In this document: positions 50,497 to 61,104 of the stretch, piece after piece
How positions within the stretch are numbered: the stretch's first letter is position 1
Layout: each line of letters begins with the position of its first letter
From: Bradyrhizobium quebecense
Lineage (GTDB): Bacteria; Pseudomonadota; Alphaproteobacteria; Rhizobiales; Xanthobacteraceae
Assembly (NCBI RefSeq): GCF_013373795.3
Contig: NZ_CP088022.1
Span: 2,294,001-2,358,000, forward strand
Length of the DNA: 64,000 nt
Reading direction: 5' to 3'
Translations under genes and position numbers: made by a program
Notes under the pieces: generated by a model
The model's database searches: none
The model's input: the letters and a program-made list of their open reading frames with translations, nothing else
What the model was told of the DNA's origin: nothing

Positions 50497-50674
50497 AATA
50501 GCCACAATCCAGCGAGAAATAGCGGCCGATCGGGAAGGAGGACTTTCCTTTCCGATTCTTAACGCGCTTTGTCTGACGGAAGCGTCCAAAATGCTTCCTC
50601 GAATGTGGCGCGCGCGGATTTCAGGGGACACATAGAGCCGCACCGGCTCATTCGTGTTTCTTCGTGGGCAAGTT

Positions 50675-52039
50675 ATGGACCAGCATATCAAGCACCCGTC
50701 TATCGTGGCGCCCGAGCAAACCAGGCGCCCGTCGCGCGGGCGAGGGTTTCTGACAGGGTGTGTCGTGCTGGCGGTGCTTGCCGGCATCGTCTGGTGGACG
50801 CGGCAGCAGGCCGCGCCGCCGCATGCCGGCGGCGGGCGCAACGCCGGGCCGATGTCGATCGTGCCGGAGGCCGTCGGCAAGGGCGATATCGGCGTCAGCC
50901 TGAATGCGCTCGGCACCGTGACGTCGCTCGCGACCGTGACGATCAGAAGCCAGATCAGCGGCTACCTGATGAAGATCGATTTCAAGGAGGGCGATGAGGT
51001 CAAGAAGGGCGACCTGATCGCCGAGATCGATTCGCGTCCCTACGAGGCGACGCTGGCGCAGGCCAAGGGACAGCTCGCCCGCGACGAAGCGCAGCTGAAG
51101 GGCGCCCAGGTCGATCTCACCCGCTATCAGAACCTCGCCGCGCAGAACGCGGTGCCGCATCAGCAGCTCGATACCCAGGTCGCGCTGGTCGCGCAGTATC
51201 AGGGCACAGTCGAGGCCGACCGTGCGTCGGTGAAATCGGCCGAGGTAAATCTGCAATATTGTCGCATCGTCTCGCCGATCAACGGGCGGGTCGGACTGCG
51301 CCAGGTCGACCTCGGCAATTACGTGACGGCGGGCGACACCAACGGCCTTGTCGTGATCACGCAGCTCGAGCCGATCAGCGTGCTGTTCACGCTGCCGGAG
51401 GACAATCTGCAGGCGGTCGCGAAGCGGTTGAAGGAGGGCGCGGTGCTGCCGGCGGCGGCCTATGACCGCAGCGGCGCCAACAAGCTCGCCGAGGGATCGC
51501 TGCAGACCTTCGACAGCCAGATCGATGCGACCACCGGCACGATCAAGCTGCGCGCCCAGTTCGAGAACGACAAGCGTACGCTGTATCCGAACCAGTTCGT
51601 CAACATCCGCCTGCTGCTCGACACCCACAAGGATGCCACGACGATGTCAACCGCCGGCATCCAGCGCGGCGTCCCCGGCACCTTCGTCTATCTCGTCAAC
51701 GCCGACAGCACGGTCTCGGTGCGGCCGGTCAAGATCGGCGTCACCGACGGCGACCGTGTCGAGGTGCTCTCGGGGCTTGTGCCCGGCGATCGCATCGTGA
51801 TCGACGGCGCCGACAAGCTGCGCGAGGGCGCCAAGGTGGTGGTGCGCTCGCCTGCCGATGCCGCGAGCCCGGCCGGTGCAGCCAAGGGGACGGCGAGCGG
51901 CGCGGCGAATGGGGCCGTCAAGGGTGACGGCAAGGGAGACACCAAGGCAGATAGCAATGCAGATAGCAAGGGTGGCGCCGATCCCGACAAGGCGGGAGGC
52001 GGCAACCACAAGGGTGCTGCGGACGGGCAGACGAAATGA
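50675..52039 (+). CDS. mdtA: RND efflux periplasmic adaptor, MdtA-like (454 aa)
   Basis: Residues 24-45 are the membrane anchor ([20 protein letters not shown]). Lipoyl halves [20 protein letters not shown] and [20 protein letters not shown] surround a helical hairpin ([20 protein letters not shown] to [20 protein letters not shown]). The beta-barrel ([20 protein letters not shown]) and membrane-proximal domain follow. The last 50 residues are a repetitive Lys/Gly/Ala/Asp tail ([16 protein letters not shown]), longer than in E. coli. Overlaps the next gene by four bases. First gene of the efflux operon. Confidence 0.93.
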   Translation: MDQHIKHPSIVAPEQTRRPSRGRGFLTGCVVLAVLAGIVWWTRQQAAPPHAGGGRNAGPMSIVPEAVGKGDIGVSLNALGTVTSLATVTIRSQISGYLMKIDFKEGDEVKKGDLIAEIDSRPYEATLAQAKGQLARDEAQLKGAQVDLTRYQNLAAQNAVPHQQLDTQVALVAQYQGTVEADRASVKSAEVNLQYCRIVSPINGRVGLRQVDLGNYVTAGDTNGLVVITQLEPISVLFTLPEDNLQAVAKRLKEGAVLPAAAYDRSGANKLAEGSLQTFDSQIDATTGTIKLRAQFENDKRTLYPNQFVNIRLLLDTHKDATTMSTAGIQRGVPGTFVYLVNADSTVSVRPVKIGVTDGDRVEVLSGLVPGDRIVIDGADKLREGAKVVVRSPADAASPAGAAKGTASGAANGAVKGDGKGDTKADSNADSKGGADPDKAGGGNHKGAADGQTK

Positions 52040-55000
52040 ACCCGTCGCGGCCATTCATCCTGCGGCCGGTGGCGACGACCCTGATGATGATCGCCATCAT
52101 GCTGTCGGGCATGCTGGCGTTCAGATTCCTCCCCGTCGCGGCGCTGCCTGAGGTCGATTATCCGACCATTCAAGTGCAGACCTTCTATCCGGGCGCCAGC
52201 CCCGACGTGATGACGTCGTCGGTGACGGCGCCGCTCGAGGTGCAATTCGGCCAGATGCCGAATCTGAACCAGATGAGCTCGGTGAGTTCGGCCGGCTCGT
52301 CCGTGATCACGCTGCAGTTCGGCCTGTCGATCTCGCTCGACGTCGCCGAGCAGGAGGTGCAGGCCGCGATCAACGCCGCGGGCAATCTCTTGCCGTCGGA
52401 CCTGCCGGCGCCGCCGATCTACGCCAAGGTCAATCCGGCTGACGCGCCGATCCTGACGCTGGGCCTGACTTCGAAGACCATGCCGCTGACGCAGGTGCAG
52501 GATTTCGTCGACACGCGGCTGGCGCAGAAGATCTCGCAGCTCCCCGGCGTCGGCCTCGTCAGCATCAGCGGCGGCCAGCGGCCCGCGGTGCGGATCCAGG
52601 CCGACATCCGCAAGCTTGCGGCCTATGGGCTGAACATCGACGATCTCCGCACCACGCTCGGCAACGCCAACGTCAACACGCCGAAGGGCAATTTCGACGG
52701 CGCGATGCGGGCCTACACCATCAATGCCAACGACCAGATCCGCAATGCCAGCGACTACCGTTCGCTGATCATCGCCTACAAGAACGGCTCGCCGGTTCGC
52801 CTCAGCGACGTCGGCAACGTCGTCGACGGCGCGCAGAACGACAAGCTCGGCGCCTGGATGAACGAAACCCAGGCGATCATCCTCAACATCCAGCGCCAGC
52901 CCGGCGCCAACGTGATCTCTGTGGTCCAGGGCATCAAGGACCTGTTGCCGCAGCTGCAGGCCACGCTGCCGGCCGCGATCGATCTCAACATCCTGACCGA
53001 CCGGACCGTCACGATCCGGGCCTCGGTCCGCGACGTCGAGTACGAGCTGGCGCTTGCGGTGGTGCTGGTCGTGCTGGTCATCTTCGTGTTCCTGCGCTCG
53101 ACCCGCGCCACGCTGATCCCGAGCCTGTCGGTGCCGCTCTCGCTGGTCGGCACGCTGGGGGCGATGTATCTGTTCGGCTTCAGCCTGAACAATCTGTCGC
53201 TGATGGCGCTGACGATCGCGACCGGCTTCGTGGTCGACGACGCCATCGTCGTGATCGAGAACATCTCGCGCTATATCGAGGAGGGCGAATCTCCACTCGA
53301 GGCGGCGCTGCGCGGCTCCGAGCAGATCGGCTTCACCATCATCTCGCTGACGGTGTCGCTGATCGCGGTGCTGATCCCGCTGCTGTTCATGGGCGACGTG
53401 GTCGGCCGGCTGTTCCGCGAATTCGCCATCACGCTGTCGGTCACGATTCTGATCTCCGCCGTGGTGTCGCTGACGCTGGTGCCGATGGCCTGCGCGAAAC
53501 TCCTGAAGCCGGAGAGCATGACGCGCGAGAACACCTTCCAGCGGCTCAGCCGGGAAGGCTTCGACTATGTCATCGCCATCTACGCCCGGATGCTCAACTG
53601 GGTGCTGGATCGCCAGACGTTCGTTCTGTTGATCGCGCTCGCCACCTTTGGTCTCACGGCGCTGCTCTATGTCGTCATCCCCAAGGGCTTCTTTCCCGTC
53701 CAGGACACCGGCGTGATCCAGGCGATCTCGGAGGCGCCGCAATCGGTGTCCTATGCGGCGATGGCCGAGCGGCAGCAGCGGCTCGCCAGCGCGATCCTGA
53801 AGGACCCTGATGTCGAGAGCCTGTCGTCCTTCATCGGCGTCGACGGCACCAACACCACGCTCAACAGCGGCCGCATCCTGATCAACCTGAAGCCGCATGA
53901 GCAGCGCAAGGCCGGCGTTTCGACGGTGATGGACCGGATCAAGGCGAGCACCGCGGCGCTGACCGGCATCACGCTCTACATGCAGCCGGTCCAGGACCTC
54001 ACCATCGAAGGCACGGTGAGCCGGACGCAGTACCAGTTCATCCTGCAGGACGCCGATCCGAACGAGCTTGCGGAATGGACGCCGAAGCTGGTCGACAAGC
54101 TCAGGGAATTGCCGGAGCTCAGCGACGTCACCAGCGACATCTCCGCGCAGGGACTTTCGGTGTTCGTCGACATCGACCGCGACCAGGCCGCGCGGTTCGG
54201 CATCACGCCGGCGACGATCGACAACGCACTGTATGATTCCTACGGCCAGCGCATCGTCTCCACCGTCTTCACCAATTCGAACCAGTATCGCGTCATCCTC
54301 GAGGCCGATCCGTCGCTGCAGAACTCGCTGGATTCGCTGTCGTCGATCTATCTGCCGTCATCGGTGGGCTCGACGCCGGTACCGCTGTCGGTGATGGCCA
54401 GGATGCGGGTGGAGACCGCACCGCTGCAGGTCTCGCATCTCGGCCAGTTTCCGTCGGCAACCGTCTCGTTCAACCTGGCCCCGGGCGCCTCGCTCGGCGG
54501 CGCGGTCACCGCGATCAAGCAGGCGCAGGCCGAAATCAACCAGCCGCTCGGCATGATCACGAGCTTCCAGGGCGCGGCGCTGGCGTTCCAGTCCTCGCTC
54601 TCCAACCAGCTGTTCCTGATCCTGGCCGCGATCATCACGGTCTATATCGTGCTGGGCGTGCTCTATGAGAGCTTCATCCATCCGCTGACGATCCTGTCGA
54701 CGCTGCCGTCGGCCGGCATCGGCGCGCTGCTGGCGCTGATGATGGCCGGCCAGGATCTCACCATCATCGCGATCATCGGCATCATCCTGCTGATCGGCAT
54801 CGTGAAGAAGAATGCGATCATGATGATCGACTTTGCGCTCGATGCCGAGCGCAACGAGGGCAAGCCGCCGCGGGAGGCGATCTATCAGGCCTGCCTGTTG
54901 CGGTTCCGGCCGATCATCATGACGACGATGGCAGCGGTGCTCGGCGCGCTGCCGCTGATGCTCGGCAGCGGCGCCGGCTCCGAGCTCCGGCATCCGCTCG

Positions 55001-55143
55001 GCATCTCGATCGTCGGCGGCCTGCTGGTGAGCCAGATGCTGACCCTGTTCACGACGCCGGTGATCTATCTCTGGTTCGATCGCCTGGCGCTGCGGTTTGC
55101 CGGGCGGGCGGACGAGGTCGGCGAGGCGAGCGGGTCGCGTTGA
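52036..55143 (+). CDS. mdtB: RND efflux permease, MdtB-like (1,035 aa)
   Basis: HAE1-type inner-membrane pump. [20 protein letters not shown] is the amphipathic start and TM1; the proton relay is in TM4 ([20 protein letters not shown], two Asp near 401-402). TM10-12 landmarks are [20 protein letters not shown] and [20 protein letters not shown]. Porter-domain phrases ([20 protein letters not shown]) match MdtB. It forms a hetero-multimer with MdtC in E. coli. Starts inside the mdtA stop (ATGA). Confidence 0.95.
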   Translation: MNPSRPFILRPVATTLMMIAIMLSGMLAFRFLPVAALPEVDYPTIQVQTFYPGASPDVMTSSVTAPLEVQFGQMPNLNQMSSVSSAGSSVITLQFGLSISLDVAEQEVQAAINAAGNLLPSDLPAPPIYAKVNPADAPILTLGLTSKTMPLTQVQDFVDTRLAQKISQLPGVGLVSISGGQRPAVRIQADIRKLAAYGLNIDDLRTTLGNANVNTPKGNFDGAMRAYTINANDQIRNASDYRSLIIAYKNGSPVRLSDVGNVVDGAQNDKLGAWMNETQAIILNIQRQPGANVISVVQGIKDLLPQLQATLPAAIDLNILTDRTVTIRASVRDVEYELALAVVLVVLVIFVFLRSTRATLIPSLSVPLSLVGTLGAMYLFGFSLNNLSLMALTIATGFVVDDAIVVIENISRYIEEGESPLEAALRGSEQIGFTIISLTVSLIAVLIPLLFMGDVVGRLFREFAITLSVTILISAVVSLTLVPMACAKLLKPESMTRENTFQRLSREGFDYVIAIYARMLNWVLDRQTFVLLIALATFGLTALLYVVIPKGFFPVQDTGVIQAISEAPQSVSYAAMAERQQRLASAILKDPDVESLSSFIGVDGTNTTLNSGRILINLKPHEQRKAGVSTVMDRIKASTAALTGITLYMQPVQDLTIEGTVSRTQYQFILQDADPNELAEWTPKLVDKLRELPELSDVTSDISAQGLSVFVDIDRDQAARFGITPATIDNALYDSYGQRIVSTVFTNSNQYRVILEADPSLQNSLDSLSSIYLPSSVGSTPVPLSVMARMRVETAPLQVSHLGQFPSATVSFNLAPGASLGGAVTAIKQAQAEINQPLGMITSFQGAALAFQSSLSNQLFLILAAIITVYIVLGVLYESFIHPLTILSTLPSAGIGALLALMMAGQDLTIIAIIGIILLIGIVKKNAIMMIDFALDAERNEGKPPREAIYQACLLRFRPIIMTTMAAVLGALPLMLGSGAGSELRHPLGISIVGGLLVSQMLTLFTTPVIYLWFDRLALRFAGRADEVGEASGSR

Positions 55144-55146
55144 GCC

Positions 55147-58100
55147 ATGGATCCGTCAACGCCCTTTATCCGCCGGCCGGTCGCAACCACGCTGTTGACG
55201 TTCGGGCTTGCGGCGGCCGGCATTGTGGCGTTCTTCAAGCTGCCGGTGTCGCCGCTGCCGCAGGTGGATTTTCCGACCATCTCGGTGCAGGCGACGCTGC
55301 CCGGCGCCAGCCCGCAGGATGTCGCGACCACGGTCGCCAGCCCGCTTGAGCGGCATCTCGGCCAGATCGCCGATGTGACGGAGATGACGTCGTCGAGCTC
55401 GGTCGGCTCGACCCGGATCACGCTGCAGTTCGGGCTGAACCGCGACATCAACGGCGCGGCGCGGGACGTGCAGGCCGCAATCAATGCGGCGCGGGCCGAT
55501 CTGCCGACCAGCCTGCGCAGCAATCCGACCTACCGCAAGGTCAACCCGGCCGACGCGCCGATCCTGATCCTGACGCTGACATCGGACACGCTGACGCGTG
55601 GCGATCTCTACGATGCCGCCTCCACGGTGCTGGCGCAGAAGCTGTCGCAGGTCGAGGGTATCGGCGAGGTCGTGGTGGGCGGCAGCTCGCTGCCTGCCGT
55701 GCGCGTCGATCTGATCCCGCAGACGCTCTACAAATACGGTATCGGTCTCGAAGACGTCCGCGCGGCGCTGTCGAGCGCCAACGCCCACAGCCCCAAGGGC
55801 GGCATCGATGTCGGCGACCAGCGCTACCAGGTCTACGCCAACGACCAGGCCAACAAGGCCGACGACTACAGATCGCTGATCGTGGCCTATCGCAATGGCG
55901 CGCCGGTTCACCTCTCCGACGTCGGCGAGGTGGCCGACGGCGTCGAGAACCTGCGCAATGCCGGGCTTGCCAACGGCAAGCCGGCGGTGCTGCTCATCCT
56001 CTACCGCCAGCCGAACGCCAACATCATCAGTACCGTCGACCTGGTGAAGGGGCTGATGCCGCAGTTGCAGGCCTCGATTTCGCCGGCGATCGACATCGGC
56101 TTGGCGGTGGATCGCTCGACAACCATCCGCACCTCGCTCCGCGACGTCGAGCGGACGCTGGTTCTGGCAGTAATGCTCGTCATCATCGTGGTGTTCGCGT
56201 TCCTGCGCAATTTGCGCGCCACCTTGATTCCGGTGGTGGCGGTCTCGGTGTCGCTGGTCGCAACCTTCGGGGCGATGTACCTGATCGGCTACAGCCTCGA
56301 CAATCTGTCGCTGATGGCGCTGACGGTCGCGACCGGCTTCGTGGTCGACGACGCCATCGTCGTGCTGGAGAACGTCACCCGCTACATCGAGGAGGGCCTG
56401 AGCCCGCTCGAGGCGGCGCTGAAGGGCGCCAACGAGGTCGGCTTCACCGTGCTGTCGATGAGTATCTCGCTGATCGCGGTGTTCATTCCGATCCTGCTGA
56501 TGGCCGGCATCGTCGGGCGGCTGTTCCGCGAATTCGCGATGACGATCTCGATCTCGATCCTGATCTCGCTCGCGGTCTCGCTGGCGACCACCCCGATGAT
56601 GTGCGCGGTGCTGCTCAAGCCGGACCGCGGTGGCCACGGCCGGCTCTATTGGGCCAGCGAGCGCTTCTTCGAGGCGATGCTGAACTTCTACCGCAGGACG
56701 CTGACCGCGGCGCTGCAGCATCCGCTGTCGGTGATGCTGATCCTGGCGGCGGTGTTCGGCCTCAACTTCTATCTCTACGACGTGATCCCGAAGGGCTTCT
56801 TCCCGCAACAGGACACCGGGCGGCTGGTCGGCTCGATCCAGGCCGACCAGAGCGTGTCGTTCCAGCTGATGCAGCAGAAGCTCGCGCAGTTCGTCGGCAT
56901 CATCAAGCGCGATCCGGCGGTGGAGACGGTGGTCGGCTTCACCGGCGGCGGCCAGACCAATTCCGGCTTCGTGTTCGTCTCGCTGCGTCCGCTCGACCAG
57001 CGCAAGATCGGCGCCGACGGCGTGATTTCACGCCTGCGCCGGGAGATGGCGGTGGTGCCCGGCGCGAGCCTGTTCCTGCAGGCGGTGCAGGACATCAGGG
57101 TCGGGGGCAGGGCCTCGAACGCGCAGTATCAGTACACGCTGCAGGGCTCGACGCTCGAGGAGCTCAACGACTGGACGCCGAAGATCGCTGCGGCCCTGCA
57201 GCGCGATCCGAACCTTGCCGACGTCAACAGCGACCAGCAGAACAAGGGGCTGGAATCCGATCTCGTGATCGACCGCGACGCCGCGGCCCGGCTCGGCATC
57301 ACCGTGAGCCAGATCGACAACACCCTCTACGACGCCTTCGGCCAGCGTCAGGTGTCGACGATCTATGTCGCGCGCAACCAGTACCACGTCATCATGGAGG
57401 TCGCGCCGCGCTACTGGCAGAACCCCGAGACGCTGAAGGACGTCTACATCAGCACGTCGGGCGGTTCGGTCGGCGGCTCGCAATCGACCAACGCGGTGGC
57501 CGGCACCGTGGTGGCGCCGGGAACCTCGAGCGCGGCCAGTTCGGCCAATGCCCAGGCCGCGCGCAACCAGGCGACCAATTCGATCGGCTCGACCGGGAAG
57601 GGCGTGGCCTCGACCGGGTCGGCCGTCTCGACCAGCAGCGAGACCATGATCCCGCTGTCGGCGGTGGCGGCGTTCAAGCAGGGCGCGACGCCGCTTGCGG
57701 TCAATCACCAGGGCCTCCTGGTCGCCAACACCATCTCGTTCAACCTGCCGCCGAACGTGTCGCTGAGCACCGCGGTCAGCAGCATCGAGGCGACCATGAA
57801 CCGGATCGGCGTCCCGGCCACGATCCGCGGCACATTCCAGGGCTCCGCCAAGGCGTTCCAGGATTCGCTCAGCAACCAGCCGTTCCTGATCCTGGCCGCG
57901 ATCGTCACGATCTACATCGTGCTGGGCGTGCTCTATGAGAGCTATGTCCATCCGCTGACCATCTTGTCCACACTGCCTTCGGCAGGTGTGGGTGCCTTGC
58001 TGGCGCTGATGGCATTCAAGACCGAGTTCAGTATCATGGCGCTGATCGGCGTCATCCTGCTGATCGGCATTGTGAAGAAGAACGCCATCATGATGATCGA

Positions 58101-58431
58101 CTTTGCGCTGGACGCGGAACGCAGGCGCGGGCTGGAGCCGCTCGAGGCGATCAAGGAGGCATGCCTGCTGCGCTTCCGTCCCATCATGATGACGACGATG
58201 GCCGCGCTGCTCGGCGCCGTGCCGCTCGCCATCGGGATGGGCGACGGCGGCGAGCTGCGGCAGCCGCTCGGCATCGCCATCGTCGGCGGTCTGATCCTGA
58301 GCCAGGTCCTGACGCTCTACACGACGCCGGTCATCTACCTCTATCTCGACCGGTTCCGCTTGTGGGCCCTGCGCGTCCGCGGCGGCGGCGCCATCCGGAT
58401 GCCGGGCTCCTCACTTCAACCGGGCGAGTAA
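55147..58431 (+). CDS. mdtC: RND efflux permease, MdtC-like, with a Ser/Ala-rich insert (1,094 aa)
   Basis: Second permease, with the same motifs: [40 protein letters not shown] (proton-relay Asp pair), [20 protein letters not shown]. It exceeds E. coli MdtC (1,025) by about 70 residues, mostly through a low-complexity block at about 768-831 (TSGGSVGGSQSTNAVAGTVV, then Ala/Ser/Thr repeats), lying in the periplasmic porter/docking part between VYISTSGG and MIPLSAVAAF. It starts three bases after mdtB. Confidence 0.95.
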   Translation: MDPSTPFIRRPVATTLLTFGLAAAGIVAFFKLPVSPLPQVDFPTISVQATLPGASPQDVATTVASPLERHLGQIADVTEMTSSSSVGSTRITLQFGLNRDINGAARDVQAAINAARADLPTSLRSNPTYRKVNPADAPILILTLTSDTLTRGDLYDAASTVLAQKLSQVEGIGEVVVGGSSLPAVRVDLIPQTLYKYGIGLEDVRAALSSANAHSPKGGIDVGDQRYQVYANDQANKADDYRSLIVAYRNGAPVHLSDVGEVADGVENLRNAGLANGKPAVLLILYRQPNANIISTVDLVKGLMPQLQASISPAIDIGLAVDRSTTIRTSLRDVERTLVLAVMLVIIVVFAFLRNLRATLIPVVAVSVSLVATFGAMYLIGYSLDNLSLMALTVATGFVVDDAIVVLENVTRYIEEGLSPLEAALKGANEVGFTVLSMSISLIAVFIPILLMAGIVGRLFREFAMTISISILISLAVSLATTPMMCAVLLKPDRGGHGRLYWASERFFEAMLNFYRRTLTAALQHPLSVMLILAAVFGLNFYLYDVIPKGFFPQQDTGRLVGSIQADQSVSFQLMQQKLAQFVGIIKRDPAVETVVGFTGGGQTNSGFVFVSLRPLDQRKIGADGVISRLRREMAVVPGASLFLQAVQDIRVGGRASNAQYQYTLQGSTLEELNDWTPKIAAALQRDPNLADVNSDQQNKGLESDLVIDRDAAARLGITVSQIDNTLYDAFGQRQVSTIYVARNQYHVIMEVAPRYWQNPETLKDVYISTSGGSVGGSQSTNAVAGTVVAPGTSSAASSANAQAARNQATNSIGSTGKGVASTGSAVSTSSETMIPLSAVAAFKQGATPLAVNHQGLLVANTISFNLPPNVSLSTAVSSIEATMNRIGVPATIRGTFQGSAKAFQDSLSNQPFLILAAIVTIYIVLGVLYESYVHPLTILSTLPSAGVGALLALMAFKTEFSIMALIGVILLIGIVKKNAIMMIDFALDAERRRGLEPLEAIKEACLLRFRPIMMTTMAALLGAVPLAIGMGDGGELRQPLGIAIVGGLILSQVLTLYTTPVIYLYLDRFRLWALRVRGGGAIRMPGSSLQPGE

Positions 58432-59919
58432 ATGCCGACAGGTGCAGCGTTGCTTAGTCTTCGAATATTGCGAAAACCGGTCCGGTTTCGGCGCGTGGCG
58501 GCGTTCGGCGGCCTCAGCCTTGGTCTGAGCCTTGGCCTGACCGGCTGCATCCCCGGGGCGGAGAAACCCGAGCTCAGTCTCGAAGTGCCGGCGAGCTATC
58601 GCGCCGCGGCCAAGGGCGATGCCGACGCCGCCGTTCCTGCGCTGGCCTGGTGGCGCGGTTTCCGTTCGCCCGAGCTGACCGGGCTGATGGAATCCGCGCA
58701 GCTCTACAATCTCGATATCGCGGTGGCGATCGCCCAGATCGTGCAGGCCGACGCGCAGGCCGGCGTGTCCGGCGCCGCGCTGCTGCCGTCGATCTCGGGA
58801 TCGGCGAATGCCGAGCGTCAGAAGGTCGCGACGGGATCGAGTTCGTTGCTCGGCGGGAGCAGCGGTACGTTCTCGCAGTACAGCCTTGGGCTGAGCGCGA
58901 GCTATATCGTCGATTTCTGGGGCAAGAACCGCGCGACGTTGTCGGCCTCGGAGGAGAGCGCGACGGTCGCCCGCTACAATCGCGAGGTGGTCGCGCTGAC
59001 CACGATGGCGGCGGTGGCCAACACCTATTTCCAGGTGCTGGCGGCGCAGGACCAGATCAAGGCGACCCGGCGCAATCTGGCGGCGGCCGAGCGCATCCTG
59101 GCCTTGATCAAGTCGCAGTTCGCCGGCGGCACCGCCTCGCAGCTCGACCTGTCGCAGCAGGAGGCGCTGGTCGCCACGCAACGCGCGGCGATCCCGCCGC
59201 TCGAGGTGACGCTGGGGCAAAACACCGCCGCGCTTGCCCTCTTGGTGGCGCGCGCACCGGCTGATTTCTCGGTGCGCGGCGGCAGCACCACGCAGATCTC
59301 GGTGCCGCGCATCACGCCGGGGATGCCGTCGGAATTGCTCTACCAGCGGCCTGACGTCCGTCAGGCCGAGGCGCAGCTCGCGGCCTCCAATTTCAGCGTC
59401 GACGCGGCGCGGGCGGCGTTCTTCCCGCAGATCCAGCTGACCGGCACCACGGGCTTCCAGAGCGCGGCGCTCGCCTCGCTGTTCGCGCCGGGCGCCTGGT
59501 ACTACACGCTCGCCGCCGGGCTGACCCAGCCGCTGTTCGACGGCTTCCTGCTGGAGAGCCAGCTCAAGCTCGCCAAGGGCCAGCAATTGCAAAACCTGCA
59601 GGCCTATCGCAAGGCGGTGCTGTCGGCCTTCGCCGATGTCGAGAAGGCGCTGATCGCGTTGCAGCAGTATACGCTGCAGGAGCGGCTGCAGTCCGACGTG
59701 GTGGCGAGCTCGCGCAAGGCGTTCGAGGTCTCCGAGACGCAGCTGCGCGGCGGCACGGTCAATCTCATCACAGTGCTGCAGACACAGCAGACGCTGTTCA
59801 CGGCCGAACTCAACCTTGTGACGGTGCGGCTCAACAAGCTGCTGGCGGCGAGCAGCCTGTTCCAGGCGCTCGGCGGCGGCTGGACGCCGGCCGGCACGCT
59901 CGCGGCGGCAGTGCCATGA
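58432..59919 (+). CDS. Efflux outer-membrane factor, NodT family lipoprotein (495 aa)
   Basis: TolC-type channel. The signal ends in a lipobox (SLGLSLGLTGCIPGAEKPEL; Cys about 39). Two OMF repeats follow: AWWRGFRSPELTGLMESAQL, LYNLDIAVAIAQIVQADAQA, FSQYSLGLSASYIVDFWGKN, then LDLSQQEALVATQRAAIPPL, ELLYQRPDVRQAEAQLAASN and LRGGTVNLITVLQTQQTLFT. The ATG follows the mdtC stop with no gap (TAAATG), so all four proteins are made together as one pump from inner to outer membrane. Confidence 0.94.
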   Translation: MPTGAALLSLRILRKPVRFRRVAAFGGLSLGLSLGLTGCIPGAEKPELSLEVPASYRAAAKGDADAAVPALAWWRGFRSPELTGLMESAQLYNLDIAVAIAQIVQADAQAGVSGAALLPSISGSANAERQKVATGSSSLLGGSSGTFSQYSLGLSASYIVDFWGKNRATLSASEESATVARYNREVVALTTMAAVANTYFQVLAAQDQIKATRRNLAAAERILALIKSQFAGGTASQLDLSQQEALVATQRAAIPPLEVTLGQNTAALALLVARAPADFSVRGGSTTQISVPRITPGMPSELLYQRPDVRQAEAQLAASNFSVDAARAAFFPQIQLTGTTGFQSAALASLFAPGAWYYTLAAGLTQPLFDGFLLESQLKLAKGQQLQNLQAYRKAVLSAFADVEKALIALQQYTLQERLQSDVVASSRKAFEVSETQLRGGTVNLITVLQTQQTLFTAELNLVTVRLNKLLAASSLFQALGGGWTPAGTLAAAVP

Positions 59920-60239
59920 GGTCGGTCATGCAGCGGTTCATCACACTGCTCGTCGTTACCCTTGTCATCGCACTCGGCGCGCCGGCCGGCATTGCCCGTG
60001 CGCAGCAGCGGCCACCCAACAGCGTTCCGCTCGCCTTCGGCATGAGTGCCGACCAGGCCAGCCAGTCGCTCGGCGTTCCCCTGAACTATGTTCGCGGCAC
60101 GCCGGGCAATGAATTGTTCGTCGCGCTGCCCAATGTCAGGGGCAGCGTGCTGTCGAGGCGCAGCGACGGGCTCTATCTGCAATTCGGCAAGGGACGCCTG
60201 ATCGCCTGGAAGGGCGATTGGGGGACCATTCCGCAATGA
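59916..60239 (+). CDS. Small secreted protein in the efflux operon (107 aa)
   Basis: The start overlaps the outer-membrane-factor stop (ATGA). Signal peptide FITLLVVTLVIALGAPAGIA with ARA cleavage. The mature 80 residues contain PLAFGMSADQASQSLGVPLN, YVRGTPGNELFVALPNVRGS and LYLQFGKGRLIAWKGDWG, resembling a small SmpA/OmlA-like fold (a 'G-M-s-x-x-x-v-x-x-x-l-G-x-P' opening). Periplasmic; possibly an accessory to the pump. I know of no characterised homologue. Confidence 0.75.
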   Translation: MRSVMQRFITLLVVTLVIALGAPAGIARAQQRPPNSVPLAFGMSADQASQSLGVPLNYVRGTPGNELFVALPNVRGSVLSRRSDGLYLQFGKGRLIAWKGDWGTIPQ

Positions 60240-60589
60240 GGGGCTTGGCCATGACCGCCATCAGAGCACTGATCGCCTGCGCCGCCATCGCGCTCGGCAC
60301 GGCCGCTGTCTCGGCTCAAAACTTGGCGCCGCAACGGCCGCTGCGTTACGGCAGCACCGGCGGTGCGTATTTCGACGGCAGGAATGACGACCGCGATTTC
60401 CGCAGCAACGGCTCCTTTCCGGGCAGCTTCGCCGCCGATCCCTTCAGTGCGGGCTTCGGCGCGGCAGGCCTGTTCGGCTCGACGCCGTGGCACTCGGCGC
60501 GGCCCTATCCGTCGCAGGTGATCTTCGGCGCGCCATGTCAGGATTGCCGTCCGCATCACACGCGGCGGCACCGCGATCGGCCTGATTGA
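60236..60589 (+). CDS. Small secreted protein, last gene of the efflux operon (117 aa)
   Basis: It again overlaps its neighbour (ATGA). Signal peptide around MTAIRALIACAAIALGTAAV with SAQ cleavage; a start at ATG 60251 is equally good. The mature part is Gly/Phe/Arg-rich (RPLRYGSTGGAYFDGRNDDR, GSFPGSFAADPFSAGFGAAG) and ends in a C-x-x-C with His cluster (GAPCQDCRPHHTRRHRDRPD), a possible metal-binding tail. Unrecognised. Confidence 0.7.
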   Translation: MRGLAMTAIRALIACAAIALGTAAVSAQNLAPQRPLRYGSTGGAYFDGRNDDRDFRSNGSFPGSFAADPFSAGFGAAGLFGSTPWHSARPYPSQVIFGAPCQDCRPHHTRRHRDRPD

Positions 60590-60708
60590 GATTGTTCGGG
60601 AGCGGAAGGCGCTTCTAGAGCATTTTCTGACCTGGCGGAATCGGAAGGGATTCCCTTGTGAGGCAAATCGTGATTCACCCTGAGGGCTGGTGATGGAGGC
60701 CAGCCCCC

Positions 60709-61104
60709 ATGGCTAAGCCGCTCTCGCCGGACCTTCGCCTTCGCATTATTCGGGCTGTGGAAGAGGAAGGCATGAGCTGTCGGGGCGCCGCCGGCCGGTT
60801 CGGCGTAGCGCCATCGACAGCGATCGAACTGGTCAACGAATGGCGCAGCACCGGCGCTTGTGAGGCGGGAGCGCAGGGCGGAGACAGACGTTCAGCTCGG
60901 ATCGAGGGTCATGCTGCGGAGATCCTCTCCCTGGTCAAGGCTACGCCTGACATGACGCTGGCCGAGATCGCTGACCATCTCCTCAAAGTCCACGGCGAGC
61001 GTTTCGTGCCGAGCGTGGTCTGGCGATTCTTCGATCGCCGCAACATCACGTTCAAAAAAAACATCGCACGCCAGCGAGCAGGATCGGCCGGACGTGGCCG
61101 CTGA
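60709..61104 (+). CDS. IS630 transposase, N-terminal frame (131 aa)
   Basis: Helix-turn-helix part: [40 protein letters not shown], then a winged-helix-like region to [20 protein letters not shown]. The frame ends soon after an eight-A run (about 61053-61060) at which IS630 elements often shift frame; the catalytic part is in the +1 frame. Confidence 0.88.
   Translation: MAKPLSPDLRLRIIRAVEEEGMSCRGAAGRFGVAPSTAIELVNEWRSTGACEAGAQGGDRRSARIEGHAAEILSLVKATPDMTLAEIADHLLKVHGERFVPSVVWRFFDRRNITFKKNIARQRAGSAGRGR

Noticed and set aside
51688..56808. Long minus-strand frames (736 and 550 codons) over the mdtABC genes
   Set aside because: They are antisense shadows of genes with full RND motifs; composition is His/Arg/Asp-rich and repetitive.
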